Below are positions 40,597 through 48,436 of a DNA stretch of 51,788 nucleotides, piece by piece. The stretch's first letter is position 1. Each line of letters opens with the position of its first letter. The translations under genes were made by a program, and so were the position numbers. The stretch lies in contig JAFAVK010000105.1 of the NCBI GenBank assembly GCA_019242475.1, forward strand, positions 1 to 51,788. Direction: 5' to 3'. This DNA comes from Acidobacteriota bacterium (lineage in GTDB: Bacteria; Acidobacteriota; Blastocatellia; Pyrinomonadales; Pyrinomonadaceae). The notes beneath the pieces are model-generated. The model was given only the letters and a program-made list of their open reading frames with translations, did not search any database and was not told where the DNA came from.

Positions 40597-41400
40597 ATGA
40601 GACTCCGCTCGCTGTGGCGGACGCGGCGCCGGCGCTGGGGATTGCTCCTGCTGTCGCTCGTCGCATTCGGCGTGCTCTCGTGCGTCCCCGACGCGCTCGC
40701 GCAGGGCGAGCCGCGCGCGGCGGCCGGCGGCGGCGGGACGGCGAACCCTGTGGTGCTCGTGATCGTGTTGGGCGCGCTGGCGCTCGCGCCGTTCGCGCTC
40801 ATCATGCTCACGTCGTTCGTTAAAATCTCGGTCGTGCTCTCGATCCTGCGCAACGCCCTCGGCACGCAGCAGGTGCCGCCCAACCAGGTCATCACGGGCA
40901 TCTCGCTCATCCTGACCATCTTCATCATGGCCCCCGTCGTCGAGAAGATGTACGCCGAGGCGGGGAACGTCGGCGACTCCGAGGCCATCTTCTCCGAGGT
41001 CTCGGTCAGGCAAATCTTCGAGGCGGCGAAGCGCGGGCGCGAGCCCCTGCGACAGTTCCTCGAACGGCACGCGCACGAGGCCGACCGCAAGATGTTCTAC
41101 AACCTCGCGCAGCGCATGGCCGTGCGCAACGGCAACGACCCGAACGAGATTCTGCCGACCGAGTTCCGCGTCGTCATCCCGTCGTTCGTCACCAGCCAGT
41201 TGACCGAGGCGTTCCAGATCGGCTTCCTCCTCTTCATCCCCTTCCTCGTCATCGACATGGTCGTCTCGAACATCCTCCAGGCGATGGGCATGTTCATGCT
41301 CTCGCCCGCGATGATCTCGCTCCCCTTCAAGCTGCTGCTCTTCGTGCTCGTGGACGGCTGGGTCATCCTCGTCCGCAACCTCGTGCTCGGCTACACCTGA
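40597..41400 (+). CDS. sctR: SctR/FliP export-gate protein with signal peptide
   Basis: A 267-aa protein. Residues about 14-35 form a cleavable-type signal peptide (ending DALAQ), as in FliP. The core has the invariant TSFVKISVVLSILRNALGTQ and PPNQVITGISLILTIFIMAPV, the long cytoplasmic or periplasmic loop, and the closing SQLTEAFQIGFLLFIPFLVIDMVVSNI and LPFKLLLFVLVDGWVILV. SctR forms the pentameric core of the export gate with SctS and SctT. GGAAGGGGGG lies 8 nt before the ATG. Confidence 0.93.
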   Translation: MRLRSLWRTRRRRWGLLLLSLVAFGVLSCVPDALAQGEPRAAAGGGGTANPVVLVIVLGALALAPFALIMLTSFVKISVVLSILRNALGTQQVPPNQVITGISLILTIFIMAPVVEKMYAEAGNVGDSEAIFSEVSVRQIFEAAKRGREPLRQFLERHAHEADRKMFYNLAQRMAVRNGNDPNEILPTEFRVVIPSFVTSQLTEAFQIGFLLFIPFLVIDMVVSNILQAMGMFMLSPAMISLPFKLLLFVLVDGWVILVRNLVLGYT

Positions 41401-41439
41401 CGGAGGTTCGTCGGGGCTTCTTGAAAGGAGTTGAAGGTC

Positions 41440-43143
41440 ATGGCGTTGAGACCCATCGGCGGGACGGCGGAGGCGGCGGGCGCGGGCGAACTCTTCACAG
41501 CCCCTCTGCCGGAAGAGACGACGACGCAGGAGGCGGCCGTCGCGTCCGAAGCTGACACGCTGCGCGGCGAGCAGCGGTTCGTCGGCGCGGTGCGCGCGCG
41601 GGGTCTTCAGTCGCAACTCGCGGCGCAGGAGGCTCAGACTTCGCAGCAGACGCAGGAGCCGTCCGTCGAGTTCCGCGTCGAGGTGCCGCAGAACGGCGAC
41701 GCGCGCGCCATGCGCGACGCGATCCTCAAAGGCCCGCCCTTCTACTACACCGACGCCGACATCAGCGCGCTCGAACAGTCCGGCCCGGGCGAGGAGTTCT
41801 ACATCTCCGCGAGCGCGCACCCCGAGCGCTGGGCCACGCCCGCCGAGGTCAAAAGCTTCCCCGTCAGCGGCGGCCTGACGACCATCCCCGTGCGCGAGAG
41901 CCTCGTGCAGAGCCTCGTCGCCTTCCGCGCGCGGCGACGAGTCGAGCAGGCGACCGCGGGCATCACGGACGCGGCGCTGCGGCGGCAAGTCTCTGAACAA
42001 CTCTTCGCCGTCCTGACCGGGCGCGGAGACCAGGGCGTGCGCGACGCCTTCGCGCTGAGCGAGTTGGCTAAGGGCGACACGTCCGGCTCGGGCGCGGTCA
42101 CGGAGGCCATCCGCAAGGCCGCGGACGACCCGGCGGGCCGGCAGAACGCCGCGCTCCAATTCGCGCTCGCGCGCGCCAGCGCGTCCGAGGTGTTCGCGCG
42201 CCGCGGGAAGTTCTACGGCCCCTTCGACGACGCAAACGACTTCGCCGAGGCGCGCACGCGCGCGCTCGAAGCCGTCAGGCTCGCCGGCGGCCTCGACCCT
42301 TCGACGGGGCGCGAGCGCCCGGGCGCGGTCGTCAACCGCCAGCAGGCGGCGGCGCTGAACATGCAGGCGTCGCTCCTCTTCCGGCAGTTGGGCGACGAGT
42401 ACGACGCGACGCAGCGCGAGATGATCGCGCGCTTCTACGAGTCGGACGACCAAGAGCGGCGCGCGGCCGCGACCGACACGTTGAACCTTTGGCCGACCAT
42501 CCCGCGCTGGAAGCCTCCGGCGGACGGACGCAACTACGTCCGTCCCACGACCGAGGAGGAGAAGCGCCTGCGCGAGTTCGACGCGGAGTTCCGCGCCTCG
42601 CAGGAGGAGGAGCCTACGGGGTCGGGCGACGAGGGTCTGGAGAAGGCCAAGAACGCCCGGCGCACGCAGGAGTCGCGCATCATGAACCCCGGCACGCGGC
42701 AGCGCAGCGTGGAGGCGCCGGTGGACGAGGGGCAGGTCTACGTCGGCCGCACGGCGACCGACAGCGAGCGAGCGCGGAACGGCGAGCTGTTCACACGCCG
42801 CACCGGCACCGTCCGGCAGGTGAACGAGGAGGGCGTCGCCCGCGGCGCGGCGGTCGCGGGCGCGGTCGATCTCGTCAACACGGGGCTCGCCTACTACACG
42901 CTCTACCGCAAGACGCAGGAGCTCGAGCGCTACCAGGCCGAGCGCGTGCCGCTCGAAGCGGCGGCGAACAGGGCGACGAGCTACCCCGTCCCGCCCCGGC
43001 CGGAGAGGGTCGAGCAGATCGAGTCGGCGCTGCGGCAGAGGCTCGCCGCGACGACCGACGCGCAGGAGAAGGCGAGGCTCGAAGAGGCGCTGCGATTCAT
43101 CCCCACGATGAGGGAGGCGAGCCGTGCTTTCTGGAACAGGTAG
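41440..43143 (+). CDS. Large protein of unknown function in the secretion operon, candidate secreted substrate
   Basis: A 567-aa protein without a family I recognise. AAAGGAG lies about 10 nt before the ATG. No signal peptide; a disordered Ala/Thr/Gln-rich N-terminus (1-85) as seen in T3SS substrates; a helical middle with VRESLVQSLVAFRARRRVEQ and ARTRALEAVRLAGGLDPSTG; a short hydrophobic stretch (about 470-490, GAAVAGAVDLVNTGLAYYTL) and a helical tail QIESALRQRLAATTDAQEK. Placed between sctR and sctS and overlapping the TPR lipoprotein gene by 20 nt. May be an effector, translocator or structural protein; this is inference from context. Confidence 0.6.
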   Translation: MALRPIGGTAEAAGAGELFTAPLPEETTTQEAAVASEADTLRGEQRFVGAVRARGLQSQLAAQEAQTSQQTQEPSVEFRVEVPQNGDARAMRDAILKGPPFYYTDADISALEQSGPGEEFYISASAHPERWATPAEVKSFPVSGGLTTIPVRESLVQSLVAFRARRRVEQATAGITDAALRRQVSEQLFAVLTGRGDQGVRDAFALSELAKGDTSGSGAVTEAIRKAADDPAGRQNAALQFALARASASEVFARRGKFYGPFDDANDFAEARTRALEAVRLAGGLDPSTGRERPGAVVNRQQAAALNMQASLLFRQLGDEYDATQREMIARFYESDDQERRAAATDTLNLWPTIPRWKPPADGRNYVRPTTEEEKRLREFDAEFRASQEEEPTGSGDEGLEKAKNARRTQESRIMNPGTRQRSVEAPVDEGQVYVGRTATDSERARNGELFTRRTGTVRQVNEEGVARGAAVAGAVDLVNTGLAYYTLYRKTQELERYQAERVPLEAAANRATSYPVPPRPERVEQIESALRQRLAATTDAQEKARLEEALRFIPTMREASRAFWNR

Positions 43144-43879
43144 GCGGCGGGTCGTCTTCACCCACGCCTTCACCTCCGCACGCCTCGCGCTCCTCGCCGC
43201 GCTCTGCTGCTGCCTCGCCGCGGCGTGCGGGGGCGGGCGGCAGGAGGAGGGCACGCGCCACTTCGAAAAGGGCCGCGAGCTGCGCCGCGCGGGCGACCTC
43301 GCAGGGGCCAGGACGGAGTTCGAGCGCGCCGCCGAACTCATCCCCGACAGCGACAACGCGCACTACCTGCTCGGCCTCACGCTCGACGACCTGGGCGAGC
43401 AAGAGGCGGCGGGGAAGGCTCTCCGCAGGGCCTTGGAGCTGAACCCGACGCGCGCCGTCACACACCATTCTTACGGCAACGTCCTACGCCGTCTCGGTGA
43501 CAACGCGGGCGACCTGCGCGAGCAGACCGAGGCCGTCCGGCTTGAGCCGGACAACGTCCCCTTCCTCGTCGCGCTCGGGTCGGCGCAGGAGCAGGCGGGC
43601 GACCAGGCCGCGGCGCAGACGAGCTTCGAGCACGCCGCCGCGCTCGACTCGGCGCCGCGCGTGCGGGCGACCGCCTACATGCGCCTCGGCTACCTTTTGG
43701 CCGCGCGCGGCGAGTACGCGAAGGCTTCGGACGCGCTGCGCCGCGGCCTCGAACTCGACCCCACGGACGACTACGCGCGCCAGAAACTGAAAGAGGTGGA
43801 CGAGACGCGCGCCGCGGGCGGCGCGGGCGCCGGCACAGGCCCGCCACCCGCCCCCACGCCGCCCGGCAAGAAGTTCTGA
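43124..43879 (+). CDS. TPR lipoprotein in the secretion operon; GTG start
   Basis: A 251-aa protein with GTG start (GGGAGG ribosome binding site 7 nt upstream), lipoprotein signal ending LAAAC (Cys about 35), and five or six TPR units, e.g. GTRHFEKGRELRRAGDLAGARTEFERAAEL-type repeats up to YLLAARGEYAKASDALRRGL. A Pro/Gly tail follows. Outer-membrane TPR lipoproteins (PilF/NlpI type) commonly act as pilotins for secretins; that role fits the locus but is not proven. Overlaps the previous gene by 20 nt. Confidence 0.75.
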   Translation: MLSGTGRRRVVFTHAFTSARLALLAALCCCLAAACGGGRQEEGTRHFEKGRELRRAGDLAGARTEFERAAELIPDSDNAHYLLGLTLDDLGEQEAAGKALRRALELNPTRAVTHHSYGNVLRRLGDNAGDLREQTEAVRLEPDNVPFLVALGSAQEQAGDQAAAQTSFEHAAALDSAPRVRATAYMRLGYLLAARGEYAKASDALRRGLELDPTDDYARQKLKEVDETRAAGGAGAGTGPPPAPTPPGKKF

Positions 43880-43931
43880 GCCGCCGCACGGGCGGACGAA
43901 GTTCTCATTTACCAAACGAGGAGGGGTGAAG

Positions 43932-44189
43932 ATGAACACGTACGTCTCACTGGCCGGCGAGGCCCTCTGGCTGATCCTGCTGCTGTCGCTGCCGCCGCTG
44001 CTGGCGAGCCTCGTCGTCGGGCTCGTCATCAGCCTGCTCCAGGCGCTCACGCAGGTGCAGGAGCAGACGATGACCTTCGTGCCCAAGATCATCGCCACCA
44101 TCCTCGTCCTCATCATCACGGCCGGCTGGATGCTCGACACGCTCCGCGAATTCGCCGGCCGCGTCTTCGACACGATGCTGAAGGTGTGA
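43932..44189 (+). CDS. sctS: SctS/FliQ export-gate protein
   Basis: An 85-aa protein with two membrane helices (about 10-36 and 50-74) and the SctS hallmarks LLSLPPLLASLVVGLVISLLQA and TQVQEQTMTFVPKI. It forms the lower ring of the export gate around SctR. ATG 43932 follows a GAGGAGGGG ribosome binding site; the GTG at 43926 is too close to it. Confidence 0.94.
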   Translation: MNTYVSLAGEALWLILLLSLPPLLASLVVGLVISLLQALTQVQEQTMTFVPKIIATILVLIITAGWMLDTLREFAGRVFDTMLKV

Positions 44190-44194
44190 AGGGC

Positions 44195-44230
44195 AGTTTT
44201 CAGTTAAGTACATTGCCTTAACTGAAAACT
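44195..44230. repeat. Hairpin of AGTTTTCAGTTAAG arms between sctS and sctT
   Basis: AGTTTTCAGTTAAG (44195-44208) and CTTAACTGAAAACT (44217-44230) are perfect 14-bp arms with an 8-nt loop, and the arm word repeats once more (GAAAACT). It leaves sctT without a ribosome binding site, so it may shape expression of sctT relative to sctS. Confidence 0.7.
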
Positions 44231-44245
44231 GAAAACTATTCAGCG

Positions 44246-45094
44246 ATGGACGAATTCCTCCGCCTCCTTGAGACCGTCTTCCAGACCTTCGAGTTCGGGC
44301 AGAGCCCGCAGGCTTTCCTCGTGCTGGTGGGCTTAGCGTTCGCGCGGCTGCTGGCGTTCCTGGTCGTGGTGCCGTTCTTCGGCGGGGCGGCGGTGCCGGC
44401 GCGGGTGAAGGTGGCGACGGCGACCGCCTTCGTCGTCATCGTCTACCCTTCGCTCTCGGCCGGGTTGAAAGGGGGGGCGCTGGGTTTCGGCCCCGTCGGC
44501 TTCATCGCGCTGCTGGCGAAGGAGGCGTTCGTCGGCTTCACGCTCGGGTTCGTCGCCTCGCTCGTCTTCGAGGCCGTGCAGGTGGCCGGGCGCGTCATAG
44601 ACTTCCAGCGCGGCTCGACGCTCGCCGAGCTGTTCGCGCCGCAGCTCCAGACGCGCGTCTCCGAGCTGGGGCAGTTCAAGCTCCAGCTCGCCATCGTCAT
44701 CTTCCTCGGCATCGGCGCGCACCGCTTCTTCATCGACGCGCTGCTGCGGAGTTTCGAGCTGATACCCGCCACGACCTTCCCTCACCTCGAAGCGGGCTGG
44801 ACGCCCGCGGCCGAGTTCATCACGCGCCTGACGGGCGGCGTCATCGGCATCGGCGTGCAACTGGCCGCGCCGGCGATGGTGGCGCTGCTTTTGACCGACC
44901 TCTTCTTCGGCCTCGTCAACCGCGTCGCGCCGCAGATCAACGTCTTCTTCCTCAGCCTCCCCGTCAAGATGGGCGTCGGCATCGCCGTCGTCCTCGTCTC
45001 GCTCCCCCTCTTCAAAGAGCGCTACATCTTCTACTTCAAAGAAGCCTACAAGGCTTTCGAGTTCATGATCCGCGCGCTCGCCGGCCTCTCGTGA
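44246..45094 (+). CDS. sctT: SctT/FliR export-gate protein
   Basis: A 282-aa membrane protein with the FliR/SctT pattern: FARLLAFLVVVPFFGGAAVPARVKV near the N-terminus, ALLAKEAFVGFTLGFVASLVFEAVQVAGRVIDFQRG in the middle, and VALLLTDLFFGLVNRVAPQINVFFLSLPVKMGVGI at the C-terminal side. Completes the SctR5-S4-T1 gate. No clear ribosome binding site is visible. SctU/FlhB, which usually follows fliR, is not in the window. Confidence 0.93.
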   Translation: MDEFLRLLETVFQTFEFGQSPQAFLVLVGLAFARLLAFLVVVPFFGGAAVPARVKVATATAFVVIVYPSLSAGLKGGALGFGPVGFIALLAKEAFVGFTLGFVASLVFEAVQVAGRVIDFQRGSTLAELFAPQLQTRVSELGQFKLQLAIVIFLGIGAHRFFIDALLRSFELIPATTFPHLEAGWTPAAEFITRLTGGVIGIGVQLAAPAMVALLLTDLFFGLVNRVAPQINVFFLSLPVKMGVGIAVVLVSLPLFKERYIFYFKEAYKAFEFMIRALAGLS

Positions 45095-45100
45095 ATCACC

Positions 45101-45128
45101 GGAAACCTTTTCCGCCCGCCGCCGATAA
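45101..45128 (+). promoter_or_regulatory. Sigma-28/FliA-like promoter 2
   Basis: GAAACCTT (45102-45109) - 11 nt - GCCGATAA (45121-45128). The -10 element equals the FliA consensus and the spacing is the FliA spacing. It precedes the 544-aa protein gene at 45167. Downstream, TAGACGAACG resembles GGGATGAACG after promoter 4. Confidence 0.65.
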
Positions 45129-45166
45129 CCTAGACGAACGAGATTAGTCAGTCGGGGGGAGAGGCC

Positions 45167-46801
45167 ATGTACGTGAGGGACGCGGGCGGTGTCGAACTCA
45201 ACCTGAACGACGTGTCGCGGGAGCGCGCGGACGTGTTGACGACGGCCGACGTTGTTGACGACACGGGGGCGGGCGCGTCGAGCCGTACGGGCGAGCAGGA
45301 CTTCGCGGCCAACGCGCTGCGGTTCGCGCTCTTCGGGTGGGTCGATCCGGCGGCGCGCCGGCAGACGCCCGACGTGCAGCAGAGCCTCGACAAGGTCTGG
45401 GAGGCTTACGGCCTCGGCTACGCGCAGGGCGGCGCGCGGGAACTCGCGCGGCAGTTGCGCGCGGGCGACGCGGACTTTCAGGCCGAGCTCATCCGGCGCC
45501 TGACTGAAGGGAATTCGGAGGCGGCCGTCCGCATCCTCCGCGCGGCCGGCGGCGAGCCCGTGCCTTACGGCGGCACGGAGCGCGTCTCGGCCTCCGACGG
45601 CTCGACGGTCGCGCGCGCCCTCGGCGCGGCCTACGACCGCGGCCTGCTCGGCGCGGACTTCGCCCGGCAGTGGGTGCAGGCCGAGGCCGACTACGTCAAC
45701 CGCCCCGGCAACTTCGGCGACTGGCCCTACAACGAATATACCGGCAACCTCATCGCGCAGAGCGGCTCGTCGAGCCTGATGCGCGACTACGCCGACGCCT
45801 GCATCGAGCACGCCGCCGGCGCGCAGACCCCGAACGACCTCTACGTCCTCAACGGCGCCGCGCGCGCCATCGCGGGCGACCCCTCGGTGCTGACCGCAGT
45901 CCTCGGCAAGCTCGACGCCGGGCAGTACGCCGGCGGCCGCATCGACCTCGAACGCTTCCTCGGCACCATCAACACGCCCCGTGATTTAATCGGCGAAGAC
46001 CCGAACCGCGCCGTGAACGGCGAGAGCCCCCTGGCCGCGCTCCTGAACGGCGCCGCCCGCATGCCGCGCGGCGAGCTTGAGCTGAAGCTCTTCACGACCG
46101 TCGCCTCGAACGAACACTTCTTCGACGGGCGCGGGGTGGCCGACGCGCTCGTGCGCCTCTACCAGAGCGATTCGCGCTACCTGACGGACAAGCTCATCGA
46201 CACGTCCGTCACGCTCGACGGCGTCGTCACGCTCTCGCAGTTCTACCAGCGCACGCTCTTCAGCGCCGACTGCACGCTCAAAGACTCGCTCATCACGACC
46301 GCGACGGGGCTCGCGCGCCAGTACCGCGACGAGAACCGCCCGAACGAGCTGGGGCTGTTCGCCGGCACGGTCGCCAACGGCTTCCAGCTCGCCGTCAAGG
46401 AGGAGGACAAGCGCAAGGAGGCCGTCAAGAACTTCGTCGGCTTCATCTTCGAACTCGTCCCCGTGGGCGGGAAGCTGAAGGACATCTTCGGCAAGGCGCT
46501 CGGCTCCGTGGTCGGCGACCACATCGGCAAGCTCATCGCGGAGAAGGGCGTCGAGGGCGCGCAGGACGCGATCTCTGATTACCTCGTCGGCCAGTTGACC
46601 GAGGAGACCGGCCTCTTCGGCTGGGGCAACGGCTCGAAGCTCAAGAGCCGCAACGACGTGGACGAAATCCTGCGCGCGGCCTTCGACGTGCCGAACCTGC
46701 GCGACACAAACCCTTCGACGCCCGAGAACGACGGGCTCCAGTCTTACAACAACGGGCTGGGCACGGCCTACGACGCGCTCGAAGGCAGCGGCCTGCTGTA
46801 A
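45167..46801 (+). CDS. Large protein of unknown function under a FliA-like promoter, candidate effector
   Basis: A 544-aa protein with no family I recognise and no signal peptide, preceded by a GGGGGGAGAGG ribosome binding site. It is largely helical, with a hydrophobic, Gly-rich region near the C-terminus (about 420-465; NFVGFIFELVPVGGKLKDIF, GKALGSVVGDHIGKLIAE) resembling pore- or translocator-like hairpins, then YLVGQLTEETGLFGWGNG. Its own sigma-28-type promoter and place next to a lipase-chaperone pair make it a good candidate for a secreted protein. No catalytic motif is visible. Confidence 0.6.
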   Translation: MYVRDAGGVELNLNDVSRERADVLTTADVVDDTGAGASSRTGEQDFAANALRFALFGWVDPAARRQTPDVQQSLDKVWEAYGLGYAQGGARELARQLRAGDADFQAELIRRLTEGNSEAAVRILRAAGGEPVPYGGTERVSASDGSTVARALGAAYDRGLLGADFARQWVQAEADYVNRPGNFGDWPYNEYTGNLIAQSGSSSLMRDYADACIEHAAGAQTPNDLYVLNGAARAIAGDPSVLTAVLGKLDAGQYAGGRIDLERFLGTINTPRDLIGEDPNRAVNGESPLAALLNGAARMPRGELELKLFTTVASNEHFFDGRGVADALVRLYQSDSRYLTDKLIDTSVTLDGVVTLSQFYQRTLFSADCTLKDSLITTATGLARQYRDENRPNELGLFAGTVANGFQLAVKEEDKRKEAVKNFVGFIFELVPVGGKLKDIFGKALGSVVGDHIGKLIAEKGVEGAQDAISDYLVGQLTEETGLFGWGNGSKLKSRNDVDEILRAAFDVPNLRDTNPSTPENDGLQSYNNGLGTAYDALEGSGLL

Positions 46802-46831
46802 GAGCTTCGATAAGAGTTTGTGAGGTGTGTG

Positions 46832-47773
46832 ATGCTTCGACCCGTCGCCAACGTCGCGGAGAATCTGTTAGACCCGTTCGAAGACCTGGGCCGCTTCGCC
46901 GGCCACATGCTTAACCGCGCCGAGTCGGCGGGCGAAGGCGTCGCCGCGGGACTCTTCGAAGGCGCGGTCGGCCTCGCCGAAGGCTACGCCACGCGCGCGG
47001 GAATCATGACCCGCCCCGCCTTCGCACTGCTCGACGTGCTCTCTTCGCGCGGCTCGGACAGGGACTTCGACGGCCTCTTCGTCGGCGCGCGCGGGCGAAC
47101 CTTTTCCCCCTCGACGCCGCTCGCACAAGTCCCGGGCGTGCTCCCGAGCGACGGCCGCGCGCCCGTCGGGACAATCGTCTACGTCAACGGCATCAACACC
47201 ACGAAGGACGGGCAGTTCGGCAGTCTCCAACAGATCGCCGACCGCACCGGCGCGCGCGTCGTCGGCATCCACAACGCCACGCAGGGCGCCGTCGTCGATG
47301 TCATCCAGAGCGCCGGCGACACGCTCGACATCGGCCACAACCCGGCCGTGGACACGCTGGCCGACACCGTCTACACGGAGGTCACAAGCGGGCGCACGAT
47401 TCACCTGATGGCGCACAGCCAGGGCGCTTTGATTACGAGCCGCGCGCTGACGGACGTTTACCAGCGCCTGCGCGTCGAGGACGGGCTCTCGCGGCGCGAG
47501 GCCGAGCGCGTCTTGGCGCGCGTCGAGGTCGAGACGTTCGGCGGCGCGGCCGGCTCCTACCCGGACGGCCCGCGCTACGTCCACTACGTCAACCGGCGCG
47601 ACGCCGTGCCCGGCCTCTTCGGCCTCGGCCCCTTCGCCAACCCGCTCGTCCACCCCGGCCGCGGCGCCGTCGTGCACCGATTTAGTGAGGGGCACAACGC
47701 GCACGGCTTCGAAGAGACATACCTGCCCCGCCGCGTCCCCTTCGAGCAGGCGCGGCGCGGTGACTTTGATTGA
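46832..47773 (+). CDS. Lipase-like alpha/beta-hydrolase, candidate effector
   Basis: A 313-aa protein. The nucleophile elbow reads HLMAHSQGALI (about 190-200), a G/A-H-S-x-G motif, after IVYVNGINTTKDGQ (oxyanion side) and RVVGIHNATQGAVVDVIQSAGD. Candidate acid and His residues lie in YVHYVNRRDAVPG and HRFSEGHNAHGFEETYL. This layout resembles lipases and DUF-type hydrolases of polymorphic toxins. No signal peptide. It lies immediately upstream of a CesT-like chaperone gene, typical of effector-chaperone pairs. GAGG lies 7 nt before the ATG. Lipid substrate not known. Confidence 0.65.
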   Translation: MLRPVANVAENLLDPFEDLGRFAGHMLNRAESAGEGVAAGLFEGAVGLAEGYATRAGIMTRPAFALLDVLSSRGSDRDFDGLFVGARGRTFSPSTPLAQVPGVLPSDGRAPVGTIVYVNGINTTKDGQFGSLQQIADRTGARVVGIHNATQGAVVDVIQSAGDTLDIGHNPAVDTLADTVYTEVTSGRTIHLMAHSQGALITSRALTDVYQRLRVEDGLSRREAERVLARVEVETFGGAAGSYPDGPRYVHYVNRRDAVPGLFGLGPFANPLVHPGRGAVVHRFSEGHNAHGFEETYLPRRVPFEQARRGDFD

Positions 47774-47926
47774 ACTGAGCTGACCCAACACCTCGCACGC
47801 CCGAACTCCTCGCGGACGGAGGTGGATGACTTGTACACCCGTGAATCGAGACTACCTTTCGCCGTCTACGCCTACGCCGCGAGCGTGCTCGCGCGCGGCC
47901 GGGGCGCGGACTGTCGCGGTGACGGC

Positions 47927-48355
47927 ATGACGAGGAACGAGGCGGAGCAGATGCTGCGCGCGCTCGCCGGCGCGGGCGAGCGCCCCCCGCGCTTCGGCGC
48001 GGGCGACGTGACGGGCCTGATGCTCGGGCCGGCGGCGCTCTATTTCGAGTACGACGCCGCCCGCGGCGCGCTCAAGTGCGGCGCGCTCGTCTACCGCTTC
48101 CGCAACGCGCCGCGCCCCGGCGTGCTCGAAGATTTTTTGGAGGAGAACACGGGCGCGGGCGGCGGCCAGCTCGTCTACCGCGAGGAGACGCGCGCGCTTC
48201 TTTTGAGCCGCACCTACGCCGGGGCGGTGCCCGCCGAGGTGTTCGCCGAAGAGATGAAGAGGCTCGCCGCGGCGAGCCTCGGTTGGGGCGCGGAAGTGCT
48301 GGAACGCGTCGCCTCGCGTCACGAGCGCGGTGAAGAAGTTAAGCGGGGCGCGTGA
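47927..48355 (+). CDS. CesT/SycE-like type III chaperone
   Basis: A 142-aa protein in the size range of class I T3SS chaperones. The pattern is alpha-beta-beta-beta-alpha-beta-beta-alpha: MTRNEAEQMLRALAG, LGPAALYFEYDAARGALKCG, ALVYRFRNAPRPGVLEDFL, GGQLVYREETRALLLSRTY, VPAEVFAEEMKRLAAASLGW. These match the CesT pattern of small dimers that hold effectors unfolded for export. The longer frame allows TTG 47831 with GGAGGTGG at ideal distance; I prefer 47927 since the extra residues look non-coding, but the true start is not certain. Confidence 0.6.
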   Translation: MTRNEAEQMLRALAGAGERPPRFGAGDVTGLMLGPAALYFEYDAARGALKCGALVYRFRNAPRPGVLEDFLEENTGAGGGQLVYREETRALLLSRTYAGAVPAEVFAEEMKRLAAASLGWGAEVLERVASRHERGEEVKRGA

Positions 48356-48364
48356 CACGTTATC

Positions 48365-48436
48365 TAACCACGGAGACACGGCGGGACAGCTCGAAGTTAT
48401 AAGACATCGAGCTGTCCCGCCGTGTCTCCGTGGTTA
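48365..48436. repeat. Perfect 30-bp hairpin of the CCACGGAGACACGGCGGGAC family
   Basis: Arms 48365-48394 and 48407-48436 are perfect inverted copies with a 12-nt loop. The right arm includes the TAA stop of the leftward DUF6683-like gene. It lies between convergent genes and could end both transcripts. Confidence 0.85.

Noticed and set aside
46805..46820. TCGATAAG before the lipase-like gene as a FliA -10
   Set aside because: No GAAAC-type -35 is found at the right distance.
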